From: Amaurobius ferox
Lineage: Eukaryota; Arthropoda; Arachnida; Araneae; Amaurobiidae
Reading direction: 5' to 3'
Length of the DNA: 64,000 bases
NCBI GenBank assembly: GCA_951213105.1
Contig: OX578147.1
Span: forward strand, 123,721,642 to 123,785,641
Made by a program: the position numbers and the translations under genes. The notes below the pieces were generated by a model. That model worked only from the letters and a program-made list of their open reading frames with translations, ran no database searches and was not told where the DNA came from. Below, piece after piece: positions 36,040 to 45,959 of the stretch (the first letter of the stretch is position 1; the number at the start of each line of letters is the position of its first letter).

Positions 36040-36251
36040 CCTATAGGTCCCACAGACAGTCTGAACAACATACTAAAATTTCATTAAAGTCATTTTTACA
36101 GCAGTTATCGTGCGAACAGACAGACAGAATGAACAAAGTCATAAACACTTTTCAACTATGTTGTAAAGTGTTAATAAAAATTGTTTACTATAGAAGAAAA
36201 CGTGTTATGTGCTGCAATGGGGATTCAAAGCAAGACCTATAAATTTTTAAT
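36040..36251 (-). repeat. Left arm of 212-bp inverted repeat (family A copy 4 plus flank)
   Basis: Contains a truncated family A end (GGTCCCACAGACAGTCTGAA to AACTATGTTGTAAAGTGTT) plus about 75 nt of neighbouring sequence (GAAGAAAACGTGTTATGTGC, GGATTCAAAGCAAGACC). Both parts reappear inverted at 36337-36549 with only a few differences. Confidence 0.9.
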
Positions 36252-36336
36252 TTGAAACTGTGTAAAAATATAACTGTTAAGAATATTTACAAAAGTAACA
36301 TCTTTAAGTGTAAAATTTAATGTAAAAGTGAATGCC

Positions 36337-36549
36337 ATTAAAAATTTATAGGTCTTGCTTTGAATCCCCATTGCAGCACATAACACGTTTTCTTCTATAG
36401 TAAACAATTTTTATTAACACTTTACAACATAGTTGAAAAGTGTTTATGACTTTGTTCATTCTGTCTGTCTGTTCGCACGATAACTGCCGTAAAAATGACT
36501 TTAATGAAATTTTAGTATGTTGTTCAGACTGTCTGTGGGACCTATAGGA
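36337..36549 (+). repeat. Right arm of the inverted repeat
   Basis: Reverse complement of 36040-36251 across an 85-nt spacer. Because the non-family-A flank is duplicated too, the palindrome arose by an inverted duplication after the element inserted, rather than by two independent insertions. Confidence 0.9.
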
Positions 36550-37565
36550 ATATAAATGAATAATATCACCCAATTAGTTTTGGATTGAATCCGGATTGAA
36601 AAAATGAAATACATTGAACCTTATGGGACCCAATTTTTTAAACAAATTTAAAATTCACAAATTGCATCGAAAGTTTTAAATATTTAAATTATCACAAAAT
36701 ATATAAAAAAAATTTCAGAAAAATATATTCAGAAGTTTTTTAAATAAAAATTAAAATAATAAGACCCAATATATGAAGAGATCACGTGACCATTATATGA
36801 AGAAATCATGTGACCCACTTCAAAATAAAATATGGCATTCATCTTGTATCAAAATCATGATTTTTAAAGTTCATTTGTATTTGGTGTTGTATTCGTCCTA
36901 AAACTGCTTTATTTTTGCTTAAATTCTGTGCATCAATGTTCTGAAACAACGCAATTACAGTATATTTGAGTTTAAATGATCATCAAACTTTGATTACTTC
37001 AACGATGAAGTCTAATTTTCACGTATGGAGATTGTAAACACATCAATCTGGAAGATGAGTTGTATAAGAATTCCTGAATTTCTTTAATGCAAAATTATTT
37101 AGCACTGGAGTCTGCAATATAATTGATATTAATGGAACAGTCATTGATTTTACCTAGAGAAAAGGCGATTTTATAGCAGACTTTTTCTGTGAAGTTTTAA
37201 GCACAGAGTTAAATTACTTTTACCCCATGGTTTTAAGTTTTTAAGTATAATAAATTGTAGTATTGTGAAGAATGAAAGGACTAGAATAAATGTTTATGAA
37301 TGAAATTTTTACTGTTTTTTCATAGAGAGCCAGGCAATGTATATTTCAATAACATCATTTGAATAAAGTTCATTTTAATTTCAGTTTAATTTTCAAATAT
37401 AAGAAATTATTGTAGTATTGTGATAATTTTAAAAATTTTACCGCTGAATGTATCACATTTTAGAGATGTTTAAATAAAATTGCGTTTAATTTAAATTAAA
37501 TGCATTGTAGTTGGAAAGTGTTTCATAATCAATGCTTTATGCATGATTGATCTTTCTTGTTAAAA
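36413..37565 (+). repeat. Interspersed repeat family A, copy 5
   Basis: A complete copy from ATTAACACTTTACAACATAG to CATGATTGATCTTTCTTGTT with one internal unit. It contains a short tandem duplication around ATATGAAGAGATCACGTGAC / ATATGAAGAAATCATGTGAC near 36770-36815. Confidence 0.85.
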
Positions 37566-37900
37566 ATTTAATATGGTTATTCTCTACACTGCAGGTAACC
37601 CTGCCCATGTTTCGATTTTGTAAGCCCGGGGGTTGTTAAAATATTAATAAAACAGTCTTTCATAGAAATAGCAAATGACAGATGATTATTTTTTTAAACT
37701 TTCTCTGAAGAAATTTATATCATCTTGCTTAGTAATGGAATTAATTCATTCTCTTTAGAGGAATTAAATTGTATATTTAAATAACATTTTTTTAAAGAAC
37801 AGTATCATATGGAATACTTCTAGAATTTGCAAATTTTAATCAAGAGCAAAAGACGAATATATCTGTTAGTAAGCTTCATAAAAATCAACTACTGGTCGAC

Positions 37901-38117
37901 AAATTTTATTGCTAGTGGCAATAGTGAATCTTTCAAATAAAAGACAATTTTTTTGTAACAATTTTAACAGAAAAAAAATAGCCATTCTGTTTATTTTTTA
38001 TGATATATGGATGTAGCCATACTGCCAAAGATATGTCTTTCATGGAGAATTTTATAAGAAAACTGTGCCACAATTATATGGTGCGCTCAAATTTTCTGAC
38101 TTTTTCAGATTAATTTC
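37901..38117 (+). repeat. 217-bp repeat, inverted partner at 44361-44578
   Basis: Starts AAATTTTATTGCTAGTGGCA and ends TTTTCAGATTAATTTC. It is nearly identical to the reverse complement of 44361-44578. The two copies lie in introns on either side of the PH-domain exons. The remaining intron 38118-38855 is AT-rich with nothing recognised. Confidence 0.9.
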
Positions 38118-38923
38118 ATAATACAAACAGAAACACCATGTACAACTAACTACAAAGTGACTTTAAAATTGCTGCAGAATTTCATCTTTCAGAGTTTGTG
38201 ATACATTGCCATTCTGCACCATATTGATATCTGGATTTTAGTTATTTTCTAATATTTATAGATGTATTCTTTTATATTAAACTCATTGATGTGTGTGTTC
38301 TTCAAACTTATGTAATGTAAATCGTGAGTTATTGTTGAAACTTTTGAACTATAGTGTACATATTTAGTGAAACATTTTAATCATAGAACTCATGGTGAAT
38401 GCTGAATGGTGGAAATTTTTTATTTATAAGAAATGCTGTGAAGTACTTCATGGCAATTTCTTACATGGCTGAAAGAGTGTACATGGTAGTATGTTTGAAT
38501 ATAATTAATAAAGCTTCGGATCAAGCTCCAATTCCATCTGATTGGTATTTCAGTCAAAAAAAATAATAATAATGATAAATAACCGAATAAGTTACAGTAG
38601 AATTTTGAACACTTTTTTTTTTTGTGTCTCCCAGTCCTTTATCATTACTCAACAACTGTTACAATGCTAGCAGTTTAACAATAGAAATAATAAATTTTTC
38701 TGCAAATAAACATTAAAATTAAAAAAAAACATTTTAAGCATTCTACACTTTAAAACATGGTTACTCCCTGTGTGATATATTTTTGCATTCTCTAATAAAA
38801 ATGTCAGTGATATAAATCATGTTAAATATATTAAGATATTTAGCCTACTTTTCAGGCATCTGTATTGAAAATACACAGATTCTTAAAAATCTATTTATAT
38901 ATTTGATTGCTCTACTATTCCAG

Positions 38924-39031
38924 ACTATGTTCGAAGATTTGAGCGGTTTTGGGGCATGGCATAGACGTTGGTGCGCCTTGGATTCTCACCATCTTGCATA
39001 CTGGAAGTACCCTGATGATGAGCATAAAAAG
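38924..39031 (+). CDS. ANLN: Anillin exon, PH domain start
   Basis: 36 codons between acceptor CTATTCCAG and donor AAAAG|GTAAGC. The translation [20 protein letters not shown] and [12 protein letters not shown] is almost the invariant anillin PH signature ([18 protein letters not shown] and SYWTYPDDEKRK in human). The PH domain binds phosphoinositides and septins and anchors anillin at the furrow. A second, stronger acceptor upstream (CTTTTCAG, exon start 38856) would restore the phase with the exon ending at 32544, but it inserts a hydrophobic stretch ([10 protein letters not shown]...ALLFQ) that no anillin I know has. I prefer 38924 with an upstream 2-nt error. Confidence 0.92.
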
Positions 39032-39226
39032 GTAAGCCACCTCTTAATGCAGTGAGTTTTGCTAAGTATAAGAAATTATATCATGTTTGTGTAAAATATG
39101 GTACTTTATAGGTGAGATTGGGGATGGAAAGGCAGTGAAATTGTCTTTCTAAAGTTGACCACAGCCTTCTCAATATTGAGATAATTATTGATTTTTGCTT
39201 TTCCTACCATGCATAATAGTACAGAG

Positions 39227-39345
39227 TGATCAAAAAGTTATTCACTTGAATATAAAGGGGATAGATAATGTACTGGGAAAAATTGAAAAGTAGGATTTTT
39301 TTTAGCTAGGTGGCACTAATATTCCACCAAAAATATATTAGAAAT
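39227..39345 (-). mobile_element. Mariner-like element end
   Basis: Contains GTGATCAAAAAGTTATTCAC and the phrase TAGGTGGCACTAATATT, the inverted equivalents of the right end of the element at 15646-16386. No transposase sequence is attached. Confidence 0.5.
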
Positions 39346-39810
39346 ATCGTCTGCAGTTTTTTATTATATTTAACGATAATTACAGATCTTTTTGTTATTA
39401 ATTGAAGAACATACAATTTCCCGAAGTTTTGAAATTTTTTATTTTAGAGCAATATTTCTCTAGCCATTTTTATGAGAGTGTCAGTGTCATTGAAAAGTTT
39501 CAGAAGAGCTCATTTCAGAATTTCAGCAACACAGTCTCTTTCAGATATATTTTATTCAGGGTTAAAATGGAAGGTGTTATGCTGAGATTTGACTGTTCTA
39601 AATTTAATTAATAGTTCAAAATTATGTAATAGCTTAAAATTCGTTATTTTTCCCCTTTCCCTTCAAAATTCAAAATTTATTTGTTGTTTCTGAATATTTC
39701 GGCGATTTATTCCCCTTTTAACGTAATTTGTTATCTTTTTCCCTGTTTTCATTATTCAAAATTATACGCAATGCATCTTAAACGTTAAAATATCTTTTGT
39801 CAATCTTTAG

Positions 39811-39867
39811 GCTTCTCGCTCTCGTCTTTTAACTTCATCTCACTTCATTCACCAGAGCAAGAAAAAA
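39811..39867 (+). CDS. Candidate anillin cassette exon in PH domain (19 codons)
   Basis: A strong acceptor (TGTCAATCTTTAG) is followed by an open frame in phase 0, the phase required after the exon ending at 39031. It reads ASRSRLLTSS...QSKKK up to a donor-like AAAAA|GTATGC. Inclusion would add 19 basic residues after YPDDEHKK, in the loop before the next PH strand. If the donor is not used, the frame continues to TAG at 40009-40011 and would end the protein early after 66 codons. Evidence is limited to frame and splice signals; it may be chance in a GC-richer insertion (39890-40420). Confidence 0.3.
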
Positions 39868-39889
39868 GTATGCATTTTTAGGCAAAATT

Positions 39890-40420
39890 TGGCCTTCAAC
39901 CGCTTATCAGTTGAACACCTGCAAAAAAAGGGTGCCAGCACATCCGGTGGGTTGCTGTGCAGAAGCGATTCGTTTAATGGTTCTTGGCATAACAGCGTCT
40001 TTTTTCCATAGTGTATGCGTGGGCACTCGGTGCAGAACGCGGGTTTTCACTTGCCAAGTTTGGCGTCTCCTGGGAGGCAGGCGTGCTGCCTGGCGGCATT
40101 CGATTCCTGACCAGCATTAGGCGAGGTGGTGATTTTTCCGGTTGCTGCGAAGATCCGTGGAACGGGGCTCCAATGCAAGGGCACCCGTATCCCACGGTCG
40201 CCGTAAGAGTTAATATGCTTGCCTCAGAGTTCCAGCGCATTTGCAGGGATTCCTCAACATGTTGACAATTCTGCTTCATTTGCCTGTCAGCTAAAGATGG
40301 TGATGTTCCACAAAAGATGTGTTCAATGTTCTGCAAATGCTGTCGGCACCAGAAGTGACTGTGTACAAGTTCCGTTTCGTTAATAACAAAGTCAGTTTTC
40401 AACAACATATTTTCAGTGCT
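39890..40420. mobile_element. GC-rich insertion of unknown class
   Basis: An abrupt GC-rich block in AT-rich intron, with open frames of 69-144 codons on both strands but no domain I recognise. The composition suggests an inserted element or a retrocopied fragment. Boundaries are approximate. Confidence 0.35.
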
Positions 40421-40826
40421 CGCAGTTAGTTCTTAATGTTCCTCCCAAGTGTCTGTGTACAAGTTTTATTCTACAAAAATAGTGATACCCGTTGTTCATA
40501 ATGTTTCTCCTGGGTGTCTGTCTACAAGTTTGTATCACCAAGACGGAATGCCGTCAAAGTGAAGTACTCCTCAAGTGTTTTTTTTTTCTGCCTTATTTAC
40601 TGGCCCACTCAAGTGTTCCACAGCGATAAGCCTTTACCTTCTCATTACAAGTGATCCTAGAAGGGGGTGCTCAGCTAGCTTTTAATGTCTTCTTAAATAC
40701 ACGTTTCTACAATCTCCATCTACACGACCCTTCCAAGTTTTCCAGTTGTTCATTTTTTGCTGCTGCCATCTACTGTTGGAAGCGAGAACATTCGCTGACC
40801 CTAAATGATTTCTACCCTTTTAATTT

Positions 40827-40908
40827 GTTTAGTTCCCTTTCGAGTTCTTGAACATTTAGTTCCCTTTCAAGTTCTTGAACATTTAGTTCCCTTTCAAGTT
40901 CTTGAACA
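40827..40908. repeat. 27-nt tandem repeat, 3 units
   Basis: Three units of TTTAGTTCCCTTTCAAGTTC plus TTGAACA; the first has CGAG in place of CAAG. Confidence 0.9.
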
Positions 40909-41754
40909 TATATATGTTGGAAATTTTGTCATTCACAATTTGCGTTTGTTTTGTTATTTTGAGTAACTTTTAACATTTTTATTTTGGTGGTGGACAGCCA
41001 ACTTCAGGCAGACCAAACTCTGGTCTTCAGACCAGAGTGGATACTGATCCTGGGTTTTTCTTAAAATTGAATTCTGAATTTAATTGAATGGATTACAACA
41101 CAGTTTACCTTAATTTTTACCGCTATGCACTTAAGTGAAACTTTAATGAATAGGATGATATTTTTTTTAATTGTTGTTAATAAAGGTTAATTTTTAATTT
41201 AACAATAAGAGTTGTGATTTCTTTAGTTGTTGTTGGCTGTGCTATTTATTTATTTAAAGGTAAGTGGAATTTTTAGAAGTTATTTGATGTTAAAGGTGTT
41301 ACATAGTTTAGCACAGACCAAGCTTTAGATAATAAACGAAGTAAATAAAGAAACAAATAAAATAAATAATCAAAAGTAAACTTTATTTAAAATACTATAC
41401 GATCACAGGCTAATGTAAATATAATTAAGTAAATATAATGATAAAATTAAAAATATAACTTATAAATATAAATTAGTAAATAAGATTAAAATTGTAAAAG
41501 GGAAGTAAACCCTCCAACAAAGGCCTGTCTGTTCTTGCTTTGTCTGCAACATATTCAGTTTCTCAAACCTTATAATTGATTAATTTCTAGGTGTGTGTTT
41601 TTTTTGTGAAGCTTTTTAATAACACTCTTATAAAAATGAATAAAATTTCTTTTACTCTGGCAAAATATCATGATCTTTGACTGATAAAAATGAGGTCTGT
41701 AATGATCGTTTGGCATGTTAAAAGCAACAGACACTATTTCTGATACATTTTGTA

Positions 41755-41850
41755 AGGTATATTAGTGCCACTAAACCAAAAAAAAAAAATTACTTTTGAT
41801 TTCTTGGTAAATATATGATTTTAAAATTTGAGGTGCATGATTTTTCAATA
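41755..41850 (+). mobile_element. Mariner-like element end
   Basis: ATTAGTGCCACTAAACC, an A-run, ATTTCTTGGTAA and TTTAAAATTTGAGGTGCATG parallel the right end of the element at 15646-16386 in the same order. It may pair with the fragment at 39227 as the two ends of one interrupted element. Other bases of 40909-42208 are AT-rich intron. Confidence 0.4.
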
Positions 41851-42203
41851 ACCCTTATAATGCGGGGCTGGAAAAATTCAATTTGTATCTTGGAGTAAGC
41901 CCAAAAATTGGTGCCATCTTTATATACCGTCATATTATATTTTGAAAACATAAATGTTTTTATTACTTTTAATGTTTTTTGTTTTCTTCAAAATGAAAAA
42001 GAGACAAAATTATATATGGCTGCTCTTTTCTTATCATTTAACTATAGCATAAAACGCATAAATGAGCATCATCACTAAGCTGGAGAGATTAGGTCATAGT
42101 TGTCAGCATATTTTTAGTGCATTCAAAAGGTTCTTACTTTTTTTTCTTAGTGATTTTTAAGTAAAAGTACTGTGAAACCTCTAAATTAATAAATATTCTG
42201 AAC

Positions 42204-42208
<5 letters not shown>

Positions 42209-42250
<42 letters not shown>
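42209..42250. repeat. Poly(T) tract, 42 nt, followed by a decoy splice acceptor
   Basis: 42 consecutive T then CTGCTTGCAG, an ideal 3' splice signal about 107 nt before the true exon start at 42367. All evidence favours 42367, because the frame after the decoy closes quickly at a TGA. Confidence 0.85.
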
Positions 42251-42366
42251 CTGCTTGCAGTGGTCTACTATTCAGAAGCTTTACTGAAAAATATTAATAG
42301 ATCATATTAAATTTATGTTTAAACATCATTATTTTTTTTCAAATATGTGTATTGTGCATTTTATAG

Positions 42367-42539
42367 GAACCAATTGGTATAATTGACTTGAAGCAGTGTG
42401 CCACTGGACAAGTCAAATTGGTGTCAAGAGACGTCTATGCAAGACCTCACGCATTTCAATTAGTCACAGTGAGACCACAGGCAAAAGGTGATAAAAATAC
42501 ACTTATCTCCAGGAGTATGAATACATTGACAACTACAAA
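42367..42539 (+). CDS. ANLN: Anillin exon, PH domain middle
   Basis: 173 nt between acceptor TTTTATAG and donor ACAAA|GTAAGT; entry phase 0, exit phase 2. The translation EPIGIIDLKQCATGQV, then RDVYARPHAFQLVTVRPQ, aligns with NPIGRINLANCTS, REFCARRNTFELITVRPQ of human anillin, the middle strands of the PH domain. The loop KGDKNTLISRSMNTLTTT precedes the C-terminal helix encoded by the last exon. Confidence 0.94.
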
Positions 42540-43057
42540 GTAAGTATTTAAGCAGTAAAATATTTTGTTTATTTCTGAAATAATTAAAAATACTGATAAA
42601 AAATAGAGGTAAAAAAATGCTTTTTTTTCCTTCTGAATTCAAATATTAACCAGGTCTCGATTATTTGAATTCTCCTAATAGTTATTCTAATTTCTGATAC
42701 TTTGTATTTATTAAATATTATTTATTAATTAGTGAATATGTTAAGTGTAAAAAGTGTAATAAAACCACATTAATTTAGAAATGGAACTTTTTATTTTAAA
42801 TTTTAATTAGTTTAGAGTAGATTTTTATTTTAAGTTCTTTTAATTACAATAATTGTATAATTTTAAATGCTTCTCACTTGCTGCAAATTTTTATGTAAGA
42901 GTACAAGCATTCGAATATGTTCAGGATCTAGTCTGCTTCTTTTTTTGTCATAAATTAAATCAGAGGTGCTGAAGCTTGCTTAAAACTATTTATAGCAGCA
43001 AGACAAAGTTTTGTAAGTTACTTTTGGGGCTCATTTTGCAATCTAATTTGTAATGAC

Positions 43058-43240
43058 TATTAATTAGTGTTGGGCAAAATTTAATTGATTTAATAATTAA
43101 AAATTGGCAATTACTTTTAATTGTTAGTTGCAATTAATAAACATTTTTTTAACAATGAAACCTGTTAATTTTTAGTTATAATTGCAATTGAATGCTTCAA
43201 TTAACAATTAAAAAAAATAAGAACAAGAATTTAGGAAATA
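43058..43240 (+). repeat. AATT-rich interspersed repeat (relates to 28480-29040)
   Basis: GTTGGGCAAAATTTAATTGA followed by many TAATTAAAAATTGGCAATTA-type words; the inverse of the block ending at 29020. Flanking intron 42540-43057 shows nothing else. Confidence 0.45.
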
Positions 43241-43548
43241 ATATTTATTTGAAGAGTAATATTTTTTTTTAATATAATTGTTTGTTAGAGGTGCTTTTAA
43301 TACAAAATGTTTTTCAAACATTTAGTCAGAAAGTTAGTGTAATTTAGGAAGATTTAGCATGGTTGCATAGAAAAGCATTGTTTCCATGGGTCCAGAAGAA
43401 GATAAAATCCATTTCATTTGACCGTGGTGACAAATTTGGTAAAATGTTGCCAACTTGGTGACTTTTGGAACCTACTCGAAGAACTTACTTCTAGTTTGAG
43501 TAAGAATATCCAGAGTTGCATTGAATTTTCAAGATCTTTTCAGAAAGG

Positions 43549-43850
43549 GGATATAAATGAGTCATCATTTTGTTAGACAAAGTTGACGTTATAAAATAAA
43601 AGTGAATTTTGAAATTTGTCAGTGTTCAGAGAACATAATCTTCTGTTGTGAATTAGTTGAGTCTTTAATTGCTATTTTGTAGCACTTGACATTTGCTTTA
43701 TTATCTTGTAAAATAGTTAGAGAGTTGTTAGCTGTATATTGCTTTTGTTTACGCTTATTTGTGCTTTAAATAAAATCTTTAGTTATCCAAAAATTCCTGC
43801 TCATCCTTATATCATGCAAATCCACAGATTCATTAGGATATATTGTAATA
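43549..43850 (+). repeat. LTR-like or retroelement end, copy also at 56290-56590
   Basis: Shared words with 56290-56590 in the same order: GTTGACGT, GTCAGTGTT, TTTAATTGCT, ATCTTGTAA.ATAGTTA, TTTAAATAAA, AGTTATCCA.AAATT and TC.TCCTTATAT or TCTTGTATC. The AAATAAA signal followed by about 50 nt resembles the poly(A) region of an LTR. Old and diverged. Confidence 0.45.
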
Positions 43851-44360
43851 GTATTGTTGAGTGAATTAATAAGAAACACGTCATGTAGGATAGTTAACCT
43901 TGACCATCACTGTTAGTTGCCATATGTACACTTCATCTTCAATAAACTAGAATAGGGATGCGACTTTAGCTTGAGGTTTTCAATTGTTATATTTGGGACA
44001 ATTGATAATGAACAATTAAAATATAATTAAATTAATTACAACTGATAATTAACTGCAATGTTGCAAACAAATGTTTTGCAGTAAAATAATTTATGTATTA
44101 CATTTGATACATTATATGCAGTGAAGGGTTAAAGAAAAGTTTAGTAACAATGTTAACTGGGAAGATAAACACTTGAACTGTGCAATTTAATTTTTTTGAT
44201 TCAATATTTAGAATCTAATATTCATTTTTTTTTCTGCTGTCTAGTAGTCTGTAAGAATTTTAAAATTTTGTTTTCAGATTGCTTTTTATTTTTAAATTGC
44301 ATATTTAATGAATGCAATGTCAAAATTATGCTTTTTCAGTTGCCATTTGTGCTAACTTCA

Positions 44361-44578
44361 GAAATTAATCTGAAAAAGTCAGAAAATTTGAGCGCACCAT
44401 ATAATTGTGGCACAGTTTTCTTATAAAATTTTCCATGAAAGACATATCTTTGGCAGTATGGCTACATCCATATATCATAAAAAATAAACAGAATGGTTAT
44501 TTTTTTTTCTGTTAAAATTGTTACAAAAAAATTGTCTTTTATTTGAAAGATTCACTATTGCCACTAGCAATAAAATTT
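44361..44578 (-). repeat. 217-bp repeat, inverted partner of 37901-38117
   Basis: Reads GAAATTAATCTGAAAAAGTC through CACTATTGCCACTAGCAA on the + strand. It is nearly identical to the complement of 37901-38117, with small T/A-run differences. Confidence 0.9.
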
Positions 44579-44794
44579 GCAAGCTTAACAATCAAAATTA
44601 TTGTTCCTGGATTTGACTATATTAGGCTATGTTTTCTGGAAAAATTGCTAACATGTAGCTTTTCTCTCTTTGCGCTTAAAAATTGAACCAATATAACTCT
44701 GTGCCAGTAATTAAGTAGGTTATGCCTGTTGTGCTGTTAATTTTTTTAATGGGTGATTGATTACTACTTAATCATTTGTCTATTGTTAGCATCA

Positions 44795-44960
44795 CATAAC
44801 ATTCCCGGGTGCACCACAGTGGGCGGATTACATTATATACTAAACAGGCATCACAACATCCACACCCGCAGGTGGGATTGGAACCCACAACCTGGCAGGT
44901 TAAGAGAACGTGAGGACACGCTCACTTTATGCCTCTCTCAGCCACCGGACTGGCAAGTAC
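44795..44960 (-). mobile_element. Possible tRNA-derived SINE (family 3)
   Basis: GC-rich island with GGGATTGGAACCC at 44874-44886, a close match to the complement of a tRNA B box. A GCCACCGGACTGGCA block about 50 nt further right could be the A-box side. The 3' body is short. Confidence 0.5.
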
Positions 44961-45558
44961 TGTATTGTTAACAAAAGAAAAAAATCATTCAATGCATTGC
45001 ATGCATGACTTTTTTGGCATGGAAGCAGAACAGCTGACAATGATTTTGTGGACTTCGTTTTTACAGATGATTCTAATGTATATTCTAATTTGTAACCTAT
45101 AAACTACAAATGAGTGAAAAAGGAGCATAAATGTAAACGGAGACGTTTCGAAAAGAAAATCAGACTATGGACAAATGCAGAAATGTTGAAAAATATCAAC
45201 AAAAATCGGAATGTATGCACAAAGATTGATTTTTTTTAAACATTGAAATAGTTAAAGTAGTTAGAAATGAAGAAAAAGATGAAGAATTAAAGTAAATTAA
45301 AAACACGCAATAAAAACATTGGTAAAAGCTGTTAATGTTATAAATATTGAGATTAATTAATTCTAAATAGTTAAAATTATGCGGAAAGTTATAAAAAGTA
45401 AAATAATAAGTTTTAATTTAGAAATATGAAATCATATTGTGTTCATCTTTAATCTATTGTAATAAGTTCAATAATTGTTTTTAATCTCATACTATCCTGG
45501 TAGAGCACGATTATAGTCCTTAAAAACTGTTTAATTCCTAAATTAATTCCTGCTTAAC

Positions 45559-45758
45559 CTTTTGCTTATGGGTGGGACAGTGTCAATCCCAAACGAAGAA
45601 CCTCTTACAGTTCGATCCCCCTTTGAAGGCATTGGCAACCATGGATGCCAATGCCTGCAAAGTGGGATCGAGCTGTTTGGGATAGGATGTGTGAAATACT
45701 TGTCTTTTTTTAGAGGTTCTTTGTTTGGGATTGACGCTGTCCCACCCACAAGCAAAAG
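45559..45758. mobile_element. Foldback MITE, 47-bp arms plus internal palindrome
   Basis: Outer arms 45559-45605 and 45712-45758 are inverted copies (CTTATGGGTGGGACAGTGTC and GACGCTGTCCCACCCACAAG). Inside, 45607-45676 is a second palindrome (GTTCGATCCCCCTTTG, GCATTGGCAACCATGGATGCC..., GGGATCGAGC). The element sits about 115 nt upstream of the last anillin exon. No coding capacity. Confidence 0.85.
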
Positions 45759-45874
45759 TTTAATTTTGAAATCTAATTTTTGATTAACGAATCTATTCTT
45801 CTTAGGAGGTTTTCAGCATATAAACTTTTTAATCTTTATTGTTTTATATAAATGTTACTCCAATTTTCTTCTAG

Positions 45875-45959
45875 GCATTTACTCTCTGCAGACACAAAAG
45901 ACGAGAGAATACTTTGGTGCAACAAACTGAATGAAGCCCTCACCAATGGTAGAAAATAG
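45875..45959 (+). CDS. ANLN: Anillin last exon, PH domain C-terminal helix and stop
   Basis: Acceptor TTTTCTTCTAG, entry phase 2. The translation HLLSADTKDERILWCNKLNE then ALTNGRK and TAG at 45957-45959. It matches the C-terminal PH helix of anillin ([20 protein letters not shown] in human). The protein ends about 15 residues sooner than human anillin, so the tail after the helix is short; this is plausible for an arthropod. Confidence 0.94.

Noticed and set aside
40011..40408. Coding gene in the GC-rich intron block
   Set aside because: Open frames on both strands of similar length, without domains, codon bias or splice sites; composition alone explains them.
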